From the NCBI GenBank assembly GCA_017458085.1, contig JAFTGE010000098.1, positions 1 to 40,119 of the forward strand: a stretch of 40,119 bases of DNA. The letters run 5' to 3'. Shown here piece after piece: positions 22,998 through 30,385 of this stretch. How positions within the stretch are numbered: position 1 is the stretch's first letter; each line of letters begins with the position of its first letter. This DNA is from Oscillospiraceae bacterium (GTDB lineage: Bacteria; Bacillota; Clostridia; Oscillospirales; Oscillospiraceae). Made by a program: the position numbers and the translations under genes. Below the pieces are notes generated by a model that saw nothing but the letters and a program-made list of their open reading frames with translations, ran no database searches and had not been told where the DNA came from.

Positions 22998-23972
22998 ATG
23001 AACAACACTGCTGTTTATATTGCAAAACCGTCCCCCGGCATGGAACAGGTCATGATCGACCTCTGCCCGCCTGAAATCGATCTGAAGTTTCTCCATCCGA
23101 CCAACGGCAAACAGGGAACACTGGAGGAGGCATCTGTCCTGCTGGTCAACTCCGTCAAGGTCACGGCCGAGGTCATGGACCAGGCTCCCAATCTCCGTCT
23201 GATCCAGACCTGCAGCGCCGGCTTCAACAACATTGACCTGGAAGCCGCAAAGGCGCGCAACCTGATCGTTGCCAACTGCGCCGGCGAGAACGGCACCACC
23301 ACCGCTGAGATGGCGATCGCCCTGATGTTGGCCACCTATCGCAGACTCTGCCAGGTCAACAATCTGATGAAGAAGGGCGAATGGCATCAGTTCACCTGGC
23401 GGCATGACAGCTATGAGCTGCGCGGCAAGACCGTCGGCATCATCGGCGCGGGCTTCTGCGGCCGGGCTGTTATGCAGCGTCTGGCCGGCTGGGAGGTTAA
23501 CATCATCTACAGCGATCCCTACCGGATGCCTGTAGACGTGGAGGAACGGCTTCACGCGACTTATGTGGACATGGAGACGCTCTTCCGGGAGGCGGACATT
23601 GTCTCCTTGCACTGTCCGCTCAATGACAGCACCAGAGGCCTGGTCAACAAGAAGTATCTCAGCCTGATGAAGAAAACCGCTATCATCGTCAACGAGGCGC
23701 GCGGCGCCGTCGTGAATGAGGCAGACCTCATCGAGGCCCTGCAGAACGGCACCATCTGGGGAGCCGGCCTGGACTGTTGGGAAACCGAGCCCGTGGATGT
23801 CAGTAATCCGCTGCTGCATATGGAAAAGGTCGTCACCACATCCCACCTTGGAGGCTCCACCTATGACGCGCTGCGCCGCATGATGGAGACCGCGTACGGC
23901 AATGTCTGCAATTTGTACGAAGGCAAGCCGTTGAAGAACGTCATCGTAGGCAGCTGCTGCAACGACTTCTGA
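22998..23972 (+). CDS. NAD-dependent D-2-hydroxyacid dehydrogenase
   Basis: A 324-residue D-isomer 2-hydroxyacid dehydrogenase, interconverting a D-2-hydroxyacid and a 2-oxoacid. The nucleotide-binding loop is GxGxxG at Gly150-Gly155 (GIIGAGFCG), with Asp173 at the end of the next strand favouring NAD over NADP. Catalytic residues are Arg235 (NEARGAVV), Glu264 (CWETEP) and His283 (TTSHLGG). The family includes phosphoglycerate, glycerate, lactate and hydroxyisocaproate dehydrogenases. AAGGAGATAATC precedes the ATG. Its 2-oxoacid product would be a fitting substrate for the KorDABC-like enzyme upstream. Confidence 0.92.
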   Translation: MNNTAVYIAKPSPGMEQVMIDLCPPEIDLKFLHPTNGKQGTLEEASVLLVNSVKVTAEVMDQAPNLRLIQTCSAGFNNIDLEAAKARNLIVANCAGENGTTTAEMAIALMLATYRRLCQVNNLMKKGEWHQFTWRHDSYELRGKTVGIIGAGFCGRAVMQRLAGWEVNIIYSDPYRMPVDVEERLHATYVDMETLFREADIVSLHCPLNDSTRGLVNKKYLSLMKKTAIIVNEARGAVVNEADLIEALQNGTIWGAGLDCWETEPVDVSNPLLHMEKVVTTSHLGGSTYDALRRMMETAYGNVCNLYEGKPLKNVIVGSCCNDF

Positions 23973-24014
23973 GAGGCCTGACTGATCAGAGATTTTGAAC
24001 AGGAGGTTTTATTC

Positions 24015-25292
24015 ATGTCAAGTACGATTATTCTGACACTTATCATCCTGATCATAGGATTTGCGCTTTTTATCTCCGAGATTTTCCCGCTTCCTGTCTC
24101 TGCCATGCTTGTGGTTCTGGCATATGCCGCTACCGGGATCATCACCTTCCCGAACGCCTTTGCCGGTTTTTCAAACGACCTGACAATGCTGATCATCGGC
24201 GCGATGATCGTGGGCCTGGCCATGGCCGAAACCGGCGCGACGACCTGGCTTGGCGTCAAGGTTGTCAAGCTGGTCGGCGATAATGAAAAGAAGCTGCTGC
24301 TGGTGATGATGATCCTGTCGGCCGCGGTGTCCATGTTCATGGCCAACTCCGGTGTTATGGCCATGATGATGCCCCTGATTGCGGCCGTGTCTGCGGCCTC
24401 CAACGGCAAGGTCAAAGCCAAGCATCTCTCTCTCCCCATTGGCATTGCCGTTATGATCGGCGGCGGCAGCAGCCTCGTGGGCTCGACCTCACAGCTTGTC
24501 CCACAGGGCATCCTCACGGACGGCGGGTATCGCCCCTTCTCCATGTTTGAGCTCGGTCTGGCAGGACTGCCCGCGCTGATCATCCTCATCGTCTACTTCA
24601 TGACCTTCGGATATAAGATCCTCTGCAAGAGCACCGAGAAGATCCCTGATCCCGACTACGGGGAAAAGGCCGGCTCGGGCCTGGAAGACGTCAAGTTCAC
24701 CAAACAGATGGGTCTGGTTTTTGCCGCCCTGATCTTCATGATCCTTGGCTTCATCTTCAAGGTGTTCACTAACGGCGCGGTTGCCATCCTTGCCGGCTCC
24801 TTCTGCATCTGCACGAAGTGCATCACGGCGAAGAAAGCCTTCTCCAAGCTCGGTTGGGGCCCCGTGATCACGATTGCCGCCTGCCTTGGCATCGCGAAAG
24901 CCCTGAACAACAGCGGCACCGCCGAGTATCTGGCCGACGCGATGGTCGGCGCGCTTGGTGACAAGCCCAGCGCCTTCCTTATCCTGCTTGCCGTCGGCCT
25001 GTTCACGCTGATCATCGGCAACCTGATGTCCCACACGCCGGCGCTCACGGTGCTGGCGACGGTATTCATCCCGCTGGCTGTCAAGCTGAAGATGGATCCT
25101 ACGCTCTTTGCCTTTGCTCTCACGTCTTTCAACACGCTGTCCTTCTCCACGCCGCTGGTTGCCTCCTCCTTCTCTATGACACTGGCCGATGGCTACAGTT
25201 TCAAGGACTACATCATCAACGGCATCATCCCCAACGTCCTGTGCATGATCATGGTCATCGCCGTGACGCTGATTCGCATGGGTATTGCCTGA
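24015..25292 (+). CDS. SLC13/DASS-like anion permease 1
   Basis: A 425-residue membrane protein with about 10-12 hydrophobic helices, in the ion transporter superfamily of divalent anion:sodium symporters. The inverted-repeat halves show FMANSGVMAMMMPLIAAVSAAS and GSTSQLVPQGIL in the first half, and NSGTAEYLADAMVG and LMSHTPALTVLATVFIP in the second. The classic SNT tripeptides of DASS proteins are altered (ANS, SHT), so the ligand may differ from succinate or citrate. AGGAGG is 8 bases upstream of the ATG. Location within the catabolic cluster suggests uptake of its substrate or export of a product. Confidence 0.88.
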   Translation: MSSTIILTLIILIIGFALFISEIFPLPVSAMLVVLAYAATGIITFPNAFAGFSNDLTMLIIGAMIVGLAMAETGATTWLGVKVVKLVGDNEKKLLLVMMILSAAVSMFMANSGVMAMMMPLIAAVSAASNGKVKAKHLSLPIGIAVMIGGGSSLVGSTSQLVPQGILTDGGYRPFSMFELGLAGLPALIILIVYFMTFGYKILCKSTEKIPDPDYGEKAGSGLEDVKFTKQMGLVFAALIFMILGFIFKVFTNGAVAILAGSFCICTKCITAKKAFSKLGWGPVITIAACLGIAKALNNSGTAEYLADAMVGALGDKPSAFLILLAVGLFTLIIGNLMSHTPALTVLATVFIPLAVKLKMDPTLFAFALTSFNTLSFSTPLVASSFSMTLADGYSFKDYIINGIIPNVLCMIMVIAVTLIRMGIA

Positions 25293-25322
25293 CAGCGGCG
25301 GTATAAACGTTTTCCGGTCGCC

Positions 25323-25390
25323 CTCTCCGAAAACCTCCCGCGGAGAGCGGTGAAAACAAAGATCCCAGCTCTGGTTCCAGAGCTGGGATC
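25323..25390. promoter_or_regulatory. Two stem-loops between the permease genes
   Basis: Stem CTCTCCG (25323-25329)/CGGAGAG (25341-25347), then a 14-bp perfect stem GATCCCAGCTCTGG (25361-25374)/CCAGAGCTGGGATC (25377-25390). The plus strand continues with A-rich, not T-rich, sequence, so this is at best a partial terminator. It may lower expression of the second permease or protect the upstream mRNA end. On the minus strand a short T-rich run (TTTGTTTTC) follows. Confidence 0.55.
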
Positions 25391-25414
25391 ACATGAAAAA
25401 AAGGGGAAACGAGA

Positions 25415-26686
25415 ATGAACTCAGCAGTTATTTCCCTCCTGATCTTCGGCTTCTGCGTCACACTGTTTGTGATCGATAAGCTGCCCATGGCGACCACCGC
25501 CATTCTCGGCTGTGTGCTCATGGTGGTCTTTGGCGTGTGCGACTTTAAGACGGCCTTTGGGCAGTTTGCCTCCAGCACGGTCATTCTGACGGCCGGCGTC
25601 ATGGTCATCGGGGCGTCCATTTCAGAGACGGGGCTTGCAAACACAATCGGCGAATGGATCATTAAAAAGACCAAAGGCTCGGAAGCTCGGCTTCTGACTG
25701 GCTGCTATCTTGCAGCAGGTCTGATGTCCGCGTTTCTGACCAATTCCGCGGTCCTCGCAATCTTCATCCCCGTCATCATGGGTCTAAGTGACACCGGAGG
25801 AAAGATCAAACCCAAAAACATTATCATGCCCATCGTCTTTGCCTGCGTCATCGGCGGGGCATCGACGCTGGTCGGCTCTACCCAGCAGCTCACCGCACAG
25901 GGCCTGCTGGAGGACGCCGGCCTCCGAATGTTCAAGACCTTTGACTTTTCCCTCGTGGGCGGCACGTTGCTGCTTCTCGGCCTGCTGTACTGTCTGTTTA
26001 TCGGCAGAAAACGCGGCGAGAAAATTTGGGGAGATCGGGAGGATGCGTACTCCGATCAGATCCCTGTCGACAAGCATACGGACATGGGCCGCAGCAAGCA
26101 GCTTGTCATGGCGGCAATCTTCGTCTGTACGGTAATCTTATATATCACAGAATGGCTTCCTCTGGCGGTCACCAGCACAGCGGCGGCGATCATGTGCATC
26201 GTCACCGGCTGTATCACGCAGAAGAAGGCAGTTGCAAAGATCAATTGGAATGTGGTCGGAAGGCTTGCCGGATGTCTCGGCCTGTCCAAGGCTTTGGACG
26301 CCTCCGGCGGCGCGGCGCTGATCTCCGAAGGCTTTTTGCATCTGGTCGGTGATAATGTCAGCCCGCTTGCGTTGTTTATCATCTGCGTGCTGCTTACACA
26401 AGTCGCGAGCGAGTTCCTGCTCAATTCGACGGCGATTATCATTATACTGCCGATCATCATCTCCATCGCGCCTCCTCTGGGGCTGAACACCTACGCCTAT
26501 GCACTGGGCATCACACTTGCCTCAGCCGCGGCGCTGAGCTGCCCGCTGGCTAATTCCACGCTGGCCATGTCGATGACCGTGGGCTATCGGTTTCGCGACT
26601 ACTTCCGTTATTCCATTTTCTATGATATCATTGCATTTGTCACCATCGTGCTGATGGTCCCCGCAATCTACGGGCTGACAGCGTAA
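25415..26686 (+). CDS. SLC13/DASS-like anion permease 2
   Basis: A 423-residue membrane protein of the same superfamily as the previous gene and similar in layout, but clearly diverged (FLTNSAVLAIFIPVIMG, GSTQQLTAQGLLEDAG, LASEFLLNST-like second half). The start ATG at 25415 has a GGGGAAACGAG upstream, a weaker ribosome binding site than its neighbours. Two paralogs in one operon may separate uptake from product export or handle two related acids. Confidence 0.88.
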   Translation: MNSAVISLLIFGFCVTLFVIDKLPMATTAILGCVLMVVFGVCDFKTAFGQFASSTVILTAGVMVIGASISETGLANTIGEWIIKKTKGSEARLLTGCYLAAGLMSAFLTNSAVLAIFIPVIMGLSDTGGKIKPKNIIMPIVFACVIGGASTLVGSTQQLTAQGLLEDAGLRMFKTFDFSLVGGTLLLLGLLYCLFIGRKRGEKIWGDREDAYSDQIPVDKHTDMGRSKQLVMAAIFVCTVILYITEWLPLAVTSTAAAIMCIVTGCITQKKAVAKINWNVVGRLAGCLGLSKALDASGGAALISEGFLHLVGDNVSPLALFIICVLLTQVASEFLLNSTAIIIILPIIISIAPPLGLNTYAYALGITLASAAALSCPLANSTLAMSMTVGYRFRDYFRYSIFYDIIAFVTIVLMVPAIYGLTA

Positions 26687-26723
26687 CGGATGCGATGGGC
26701 AGGCATCTGAAGGAGGGTACACT

Positions 26724-27344
26724 ATGAAAATCACCTGGTATGGTCATTCTTGTTTCAAAATCGACTGTGCAGAGGGCACCGTGGTCTTTGACCCCTATAT
26801 TCCGGGAAAGGTCCCGGGGCTTACACTTCCCCCGCTGGAGGCGGATCTGTGCATCTCCAGCCATTTGCACACCGATCACTATGCGCCCGCATGCGTAAAA
26901 CTCACCGGCACAGAGAAGGCTTTTGCGCTGACGAGCATCGCCACCTTCCATGATGACCAGCAGGGAGCGCTGCGCGGAAACAATACGATCACGGTGCTGC
27001 GGTCGGAGGGCGTCTCCGTTGCGCATCTTGGCGATCTTGGGCATATGCTTTCGGAACAACAGCTTCGCGAGCTGGGAGAGATAACCGTTCTGCTGATCCC
27101 TGTGGGCGGCTTTTATACGATCAACGCAGAGCAGGCCCGCCAGCTGGTGCGAGACATTGCACCCCGGGCCGTGGTCCCAATGCATTATCGCTGTGGCGAT
27201 CAGGGCCTTGCGCCGATTGCAGAGGTTGACGATTTCCTGAGCCTTTTTGACTCGAACCAGATCATTCACCTGACAGAGAGCAGCCTGGAGATTTCTTCTA
27301 AAATGTCAGCAGGCGTCTATGTTTTTCCGTGGCCGAAGCGCTAA
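26724..27344 (+). CDS. Metallo-beta-lactamase-fold hydrolase
   Basis: A 206-residue single-domain MBL-fold protein of the UlaG/UPF0173-like kind. The metal ligands are visible: HLHTDHY (HxHxDH), HLGDLGH, and the late histidine in VPMHYR. The N-terminus KITWYGHSCFKI is typical of this group. Related enzymes hydrolyse lactones or phosphodiesters. AAGGAGGG precedes the ATG. It is the last gene of the cluster and is followed by a strong terminator, so a lactonase or thioesterase-like role in the same pathway is plausible but unproven. Confidence 0.88.
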   Translation: MKITWYGHSCFKIDCAEGTVVFDPYIPGKVPGLTLPPLEADLCISSHLHTDHYAPACVKLTGTEKAFALTSIATFHDDQQGALRGNNTITVLRSEGVSVAHLGDLGHMLSEQQLRELGEITVLLIPVGGFYTINAEQARQLVRDIAPRAVVPMHYRCGDQGLAPIAEVDDFLSLFDSNQIIHLTESSLEISSKMSAGVYVFPWPKR

Positions 27345-27404
27345 GGTTTCTTTTGGTAGGAGCACAGCAAACGCCTTCCGGGAAAAAACTCTAAACCGAA
27401 AAAC

Positions 27405-27438
27405 AAACAGCAGGCATTCTTCGGAATGCCTGCTGTTT
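27405..27438. terminator. Bidirectional terminator after the catabolic cluster
   Basis: A 15-bp perfect stem AAACAGCAGGCATTC (27405-27419)/27424-27438 with a TTCG tetraloop. The A and T ends on both sides fit termination of both the cluster and the convergent guaA gene. Confidence 0.85.
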
Positions 27439-27478
27439 CATGGAATTTAAGATAACCTGAACCGTTTCAAATCAAGTT

Positions 27479-28459
27479 TTATTCCCACTCGATCGTGGCG
27501 GAGGGCTTGGGTGTGATATCCCACAGGACGCGGTTGACGCCCTTGACCTCATGGGTGATGCGGTCGACGATGTGGGCCATCATCTTGAAGTCCAGCTCGG
27601 CCACTTCCGCGGTGACAGCGTCGACGGTGTTGACGGCACGGATCACGACCGGCCAGTCGTAGGTGCGCAGGCCGTCAGTGATGCCGGTGGACTTGAAGTC
27701 GGGCACGATGGTGAAGTACTGCCAGACCTTACCCTCCAGGCCGTTGGCCTTGAACTCCTCGCGGAGGATCGCGTCGGACTCACGCACGGCCTCGAGCCGG
27801 TCGCGGGTGATGGCGCCGACACAGCGCACACCCAGGCCGGGGCCGGGGAAGGGCTGACGGTAGACCATACCGTCGGGCAGACCCAGGGCCTTGCCAACCA
27901 CGCGGACCTCGTCCTTATACAGGAACTTGACAGGCTCCACCAGCTCAAAGTTCAGATCCTCCGGCAGACCGCCCACATTGTGGTGGCTCTTGACCGGGCC
28001 GGATTCGAGGATGTCAGGGTAGATGGTGCCCTGGGCAAGGAAGCTGATATCGTCCAGCTTGTGGGCCTCCTCAGCAAAGACATCGATGAAGACCTTGCCG
28101 ATGATCTTGCGCTTGGTTTCGGGATCGGCCACGCCGGCCAGCTGATCGAGGAAGCGGTCGACGGCGTCGACATAGATGAGGTTGGCGTCCATCTGATTGC
28201 GGAAAACCTCAATGACCTGCTCCGGCTCACCCTTGCGCAGAAGACCGTGGTTGACATGGACGCAGACCAGCTGCTTGCCGACGGCCTTGATCAGCAGGGC
28301 GGCGACAACGGAGGAATCCACGCCGCCGGACAGGGCCAGCAAAACCTTCTTGTTGCCGATCTGGGCGCGGAGCGCGGCAACCTGTTCATCAATAAATGCC
28401 TGCGCGAGGGCGGGTGTGGTGATCCTCTCCATGCTTTCGGGACGTCTTTGCTGTTCCAT
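27479..28459 (-). CDS. guaA: GMP synthase ATP-pyrophosphatase subunit, no glutaminase domain
   Basis: A 326-residue protein matching the C-terminal two domains of GMP synthase, which aminates XMP to GMP. The PP-loop SGGVDSS is at residues 44-50, followed by the pyrophosphatase fold and the dimerisation domain ending in VLWDITPKPSATIEWE, the exact conserved C-terminus. The N-terminal glutamine amidotransferase domain (about 190 residues) found in the usual 510-residue bacterial enzyme is absent. AGGAG 8 bases upstream confirms the start. The 77-base gap upstream and the neighbouring M20 gene contain no glutaminase. The protein must use free ammonia or a separate glutaminase subunit encoded elsewhere, as in archaeal two-subunit enzymes. 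Confidence 0.92.
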   Translation of the reverse strand: MEQQRRPESMERITTPALAQAFIDEQVAALRAQIGNKKVLLALSGGVDSSVVAALLIKAVGKQLVCVHVNHGLLRKGEPEQVIEVFRNQMDANLIYVDAVDRFLDQLAGVADPETKRKIIGKVFIDVFAEEAHKLDDISFLAQGTIYPDILESGPVKSHHNVGGLPEDLNFELVEPVKFLYKDEVRVVGKALGLPDGMVYRQPFPGPGLGVRCVGAITRDRLEAVRESDAILREEFKANGLEGKVWQYFTIVPDFKSTGITDGLRTYDWPVVIRAVNTVDAVTAEVAELDFKMMAHIVDRITHEVKGVNRVLWDITPKPSATIEWE

Positions 28460-28497
28460 GCTCTTTCTCCTTTGAATAGTCAGAATGATTTTTGAAG

Positions 28498-28524
28498 GGA
28501 GGGCAGCGTTGGCGGCTGCCCTCC
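28498..28524 (-). promoter_or_regulatory. Hairpin between M20 gene and guaA
   Basis: Perfect 10-bp stem GGAGGGCAGC/GCTGCCCTCC with a 7-base loop and no convincing T-run. Possibly a weak terminator or attenuator in front of guaA. Confidence 0.5.
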
Positions 28525-28536
28525 GGGTGAAAACGA

Positions 28537-29721
28537 TTATTCGGCGTTCAGGGCGTCAAGCAGATCGATCGCGGTCTGAACAAAGACAGAGATACCGATT
28601 TCGATGGCGCGCTCATCAAAGACAACATGGTCGCTGTGGAGCGGGAAGACCTTGCTGTCATCCGCAACGCGGGCACCGAGGTTGAAGAAGACGGACTTGG
28701 CGTGGTTGGTGTAGTAGCAGAAGTCCTCGGCCACCATCTGGGGACCGGCGGTCAGGGCGTTCTCCGCGCCGACGACCTTGGCAACGCTGGCCATTCCGAG
28801 GCGGGTGGTCTCGGGGTCGCAGTAGAGCACGTCGGTCAGGACGGTGAACTCCAGCTCCGCAGTGCAGCCGTAGGCGACGGCGATGTTCTCAATGACGCGG
28901 CGCATCATATCGGGCAGGGCGGCGTGCAGCTCACGGGAGAAGCAGCGGCTGGTGCCTTCCATGACGGCGTCGCCGGCGACGACGTTGAAGCGGGTGCCGG
29001 AGACAATGGAGCCGACGGTCAGAACGGCGGCGGAGTTGGGGTTGGTTTCGCGGGAGATCAGCGGCTGCAGGCCCATGACAATGGCGCTGGCGGCAACCAG
29101 AGCGTCGTGACCCTCGTGGGGGTTGGCGCCGTGGGAGGACTTGCCGTGGACGGTGATCTTGAAGCGGTCGCAGGAGGCCCAGCACTCACCCTCCATGGCG
29201 GAAACGGTGCCATAGGGGAAGATGGGGGAGATGTGCATACCGACAGCGCGATCCACGCCCTCCATAACGCCCTGCTCGATCATGAGCTTGGCGCCGGCGG
29301 CGACTTCCTCGGCCGGCTGGAAAATGAAGCGGACAGTGCCCGCAAACTCCTCGGGGTGCGCGTTTAAAAACTTGACCGCGCCCAGGAGATTCGTCATGTG
29401 GGTGTCGTGGCCGCAGGCGTGCATACGGCCGACGTTCTCGCTGGCAAACTCCAGGCCGGTGCACTCGAGCACCTCCAGAGCGTCCATGTCGGAGCGAAGC
29501 AGAACGATGTGGTCGCTCTCGCCCTTGGTGCCCTTGATCTCGCCCTGAACGCCGGTGGGCTGCATGCGCTTGTAGGCGATGCCGAGCTTGTCGAGCTCAC
29601 GGCAGATGCGGTCGGTGGTCTCGAACTCCTTGAGGCTGGATTCGGGGAAACGATGGAGCTCACGACGGAAGGCGATGAGCTCGTCCATGTTTTCATGGAT
29701 CATTTCTCTGTATTTATTCAT
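28537..29721 (-). CDS. M20-family amidohydrolase (N-acyl-amino-acid hydrolase-like)
   Basis: A 394-residue metallopeptidase-fold enzyme of the M20D/amidohydrolase type, which cleaves N-acyl amino acids, N-acetyldiaminopimelate or similar amides in the cytosol. The N-terminal FRRELHRFPE is a hallmark. Metal ligands are Cys103 and His105 in MHACGHDTHMTNLLGA, with FQPAEEVAAGAKLMIEQG holding the catalytic Glu-Glu pair. The start at 29721 has AGAAGGAG upstream. Its promoter is at 29749-29777; an in-frame extension further upstream crosses it. guaA follows downstream on the same strand. Confidence 0.92.
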   Translation of the reverse strand: MNKYREMIHENMDELIAFRRELHRFPESSLKEFETTDRICRELDKLGIAYKRMQPTGVQGEIKGTKGESDHIVLLRSDMDALEVLECTGLEFASENVGRMHACGHDTHMTNLLGAVKFLNAHPEEFAGTVRFIFQPAEEVAAGAKLMIEQGVMEGVDRAVGMHISPIFPYGTVSAMEGECWASCDRFKITVHGKSSHGANPHEGHDALVAASAIVMGLQPLISRETNPNSAAVLTVGSIVSGTRFNVVAGDAVMEGTSRCFSRELHAALPDMMRRVIENIAVAYGCTAELEFTVLTDVLYCDPETTRLGMASVAKVVGAENALTAGPQMVAEDFCYYTNHAKSVFFNLGARVADDSKVFPLHSDHVVFDERAIEIGISVFVQTAIDLLDALNAE

Positions 29722-29748
29722 AGGTTTATCACTCCTTCTAATTTGATA

Positions 29749-29777
29749 ATTATACATGATTGAGGCGGTATCAACAA
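29749..29777 (-). promoter_or_regulatory. Promoter of the M20 amidohydrolase gene
   Basis: Minus strand: -35 TTGTTG (29772-29777), 17-bp spacer, perfect -10 TATAAT (29749-29754), about 28 bases before the start codon. Confidence 0.7.
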
Positions 29778-29894
29778 GTTTTTTATTAAAAAAAGTGAGC
29801 CAAAAACACAGGCTCTGAGGGCAGACTCTTTGTGAAAAATGGTAAGAGGCAAGAAAAACGAACATTTTTTGGGGAAAATGTCAGCCTTGCTTGA

Positions 29895-29923
29895 TAGACG
29901 AAAAAGGGGCAGGCAGGTATAAT
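29895..29923 (+). promoter_or_regulatory. Promoter of the XRE-AbrB regulator gene
   Basis: -35 TAGACG (29895-29900), 17-bp spacer, perfect -10 TATAAT (29918-29923). The leader to the GTG start is about 24 bases. Confidence 0.6.
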
Positions 29924-29953
29924 GCAAAAGAAATTAACAAAGGTGTGATAAAA

Positions 29954-30385
29954 GTGCTAAGTGAGAATTTGCTGTATCTTCGCAAGCAGAAGAAACTGAC
30001 ACAGGAGCAGGCGGCGGAGAAGATCGGGATCACGCGGCAGGCGCTGGCCGGCTATGAAAACGGCCAGACCGTGCCGGATGTGGAAAAGTGCCTGGCGCTG
30101 GCAAGGCTCTACGATGTGTCGCTGGACGCGCTGGTCAGCTATGAACAGCCTGACGGGGAGCTTCCCATCCCGCCGCGGGGGAGGCATATCTTCGGCGCGG
30201 TGACCGTAGGGGAAAAGGGGCAGATCGTCATTCCCAAAAAGGCGCGGGATACCTTCGGCCTTTCTGCGGGGGACACCCTGATCGTACTGGGCGACGAGGA
30301 GCGGGGACTGGCGCTGGTCAAGGCCGAGGACATGATCGAAATGTTCAACGACGTGCGGAGAGCCATGAAGGAGAGAGAGGCATGA
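29954..30385 (+). CDS. XRE helix-turn-helix / AbrB fusion regulator
   Basis: A 143-residue DNA-binding protein made of two unrelated DNA-binding modules. Residues about 3-60 form a Cro/C1-type HTH (LRKQKKLTQEQAAEKIGITRQALAGYENG). Residues about 78-125 form an AbrB/MazE swapped-hairpin domain (AVTVGEKGQIVIPKKARDTFGLSAGD). The start is GTG 29954 with AAAGG ten bases upstream; an in-frame ATG at 29891 would lie before the promoter. It overlaps the membrane acyltransferase gene by 4 bases, so it likely controls it and itself. Confidence 0.88.
   Translation: MLSENLLYLRKQKKLTQEQAAEKIGITRQALAGYENGQTVPDVEKCLALARLYDVSLDALVSYEQPDGELPIPPRGRHIFGAVTVGEKGQIVIPKKARDTFGLSAGDTLIVLGDEERGLALVKAEDMIEMFNDVRRAMKEREA

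Noticed and set aside
21585-23846. A 753-codon open frame on the minus strand across the MmgE/PrpD and dehydrogenase genes
   Set aside because: It is the antisense shadow of two well-recognised plus-strand genes; the composition is odd, there is no ribosome binding site and no recognisable domain.
28460-28536. Possible remnant of a glutaminase domain ahead of guaA
   Set aside because: Only 77 bases with a hairpin and the guaA ribosome binding site; too short and no matching sequence.
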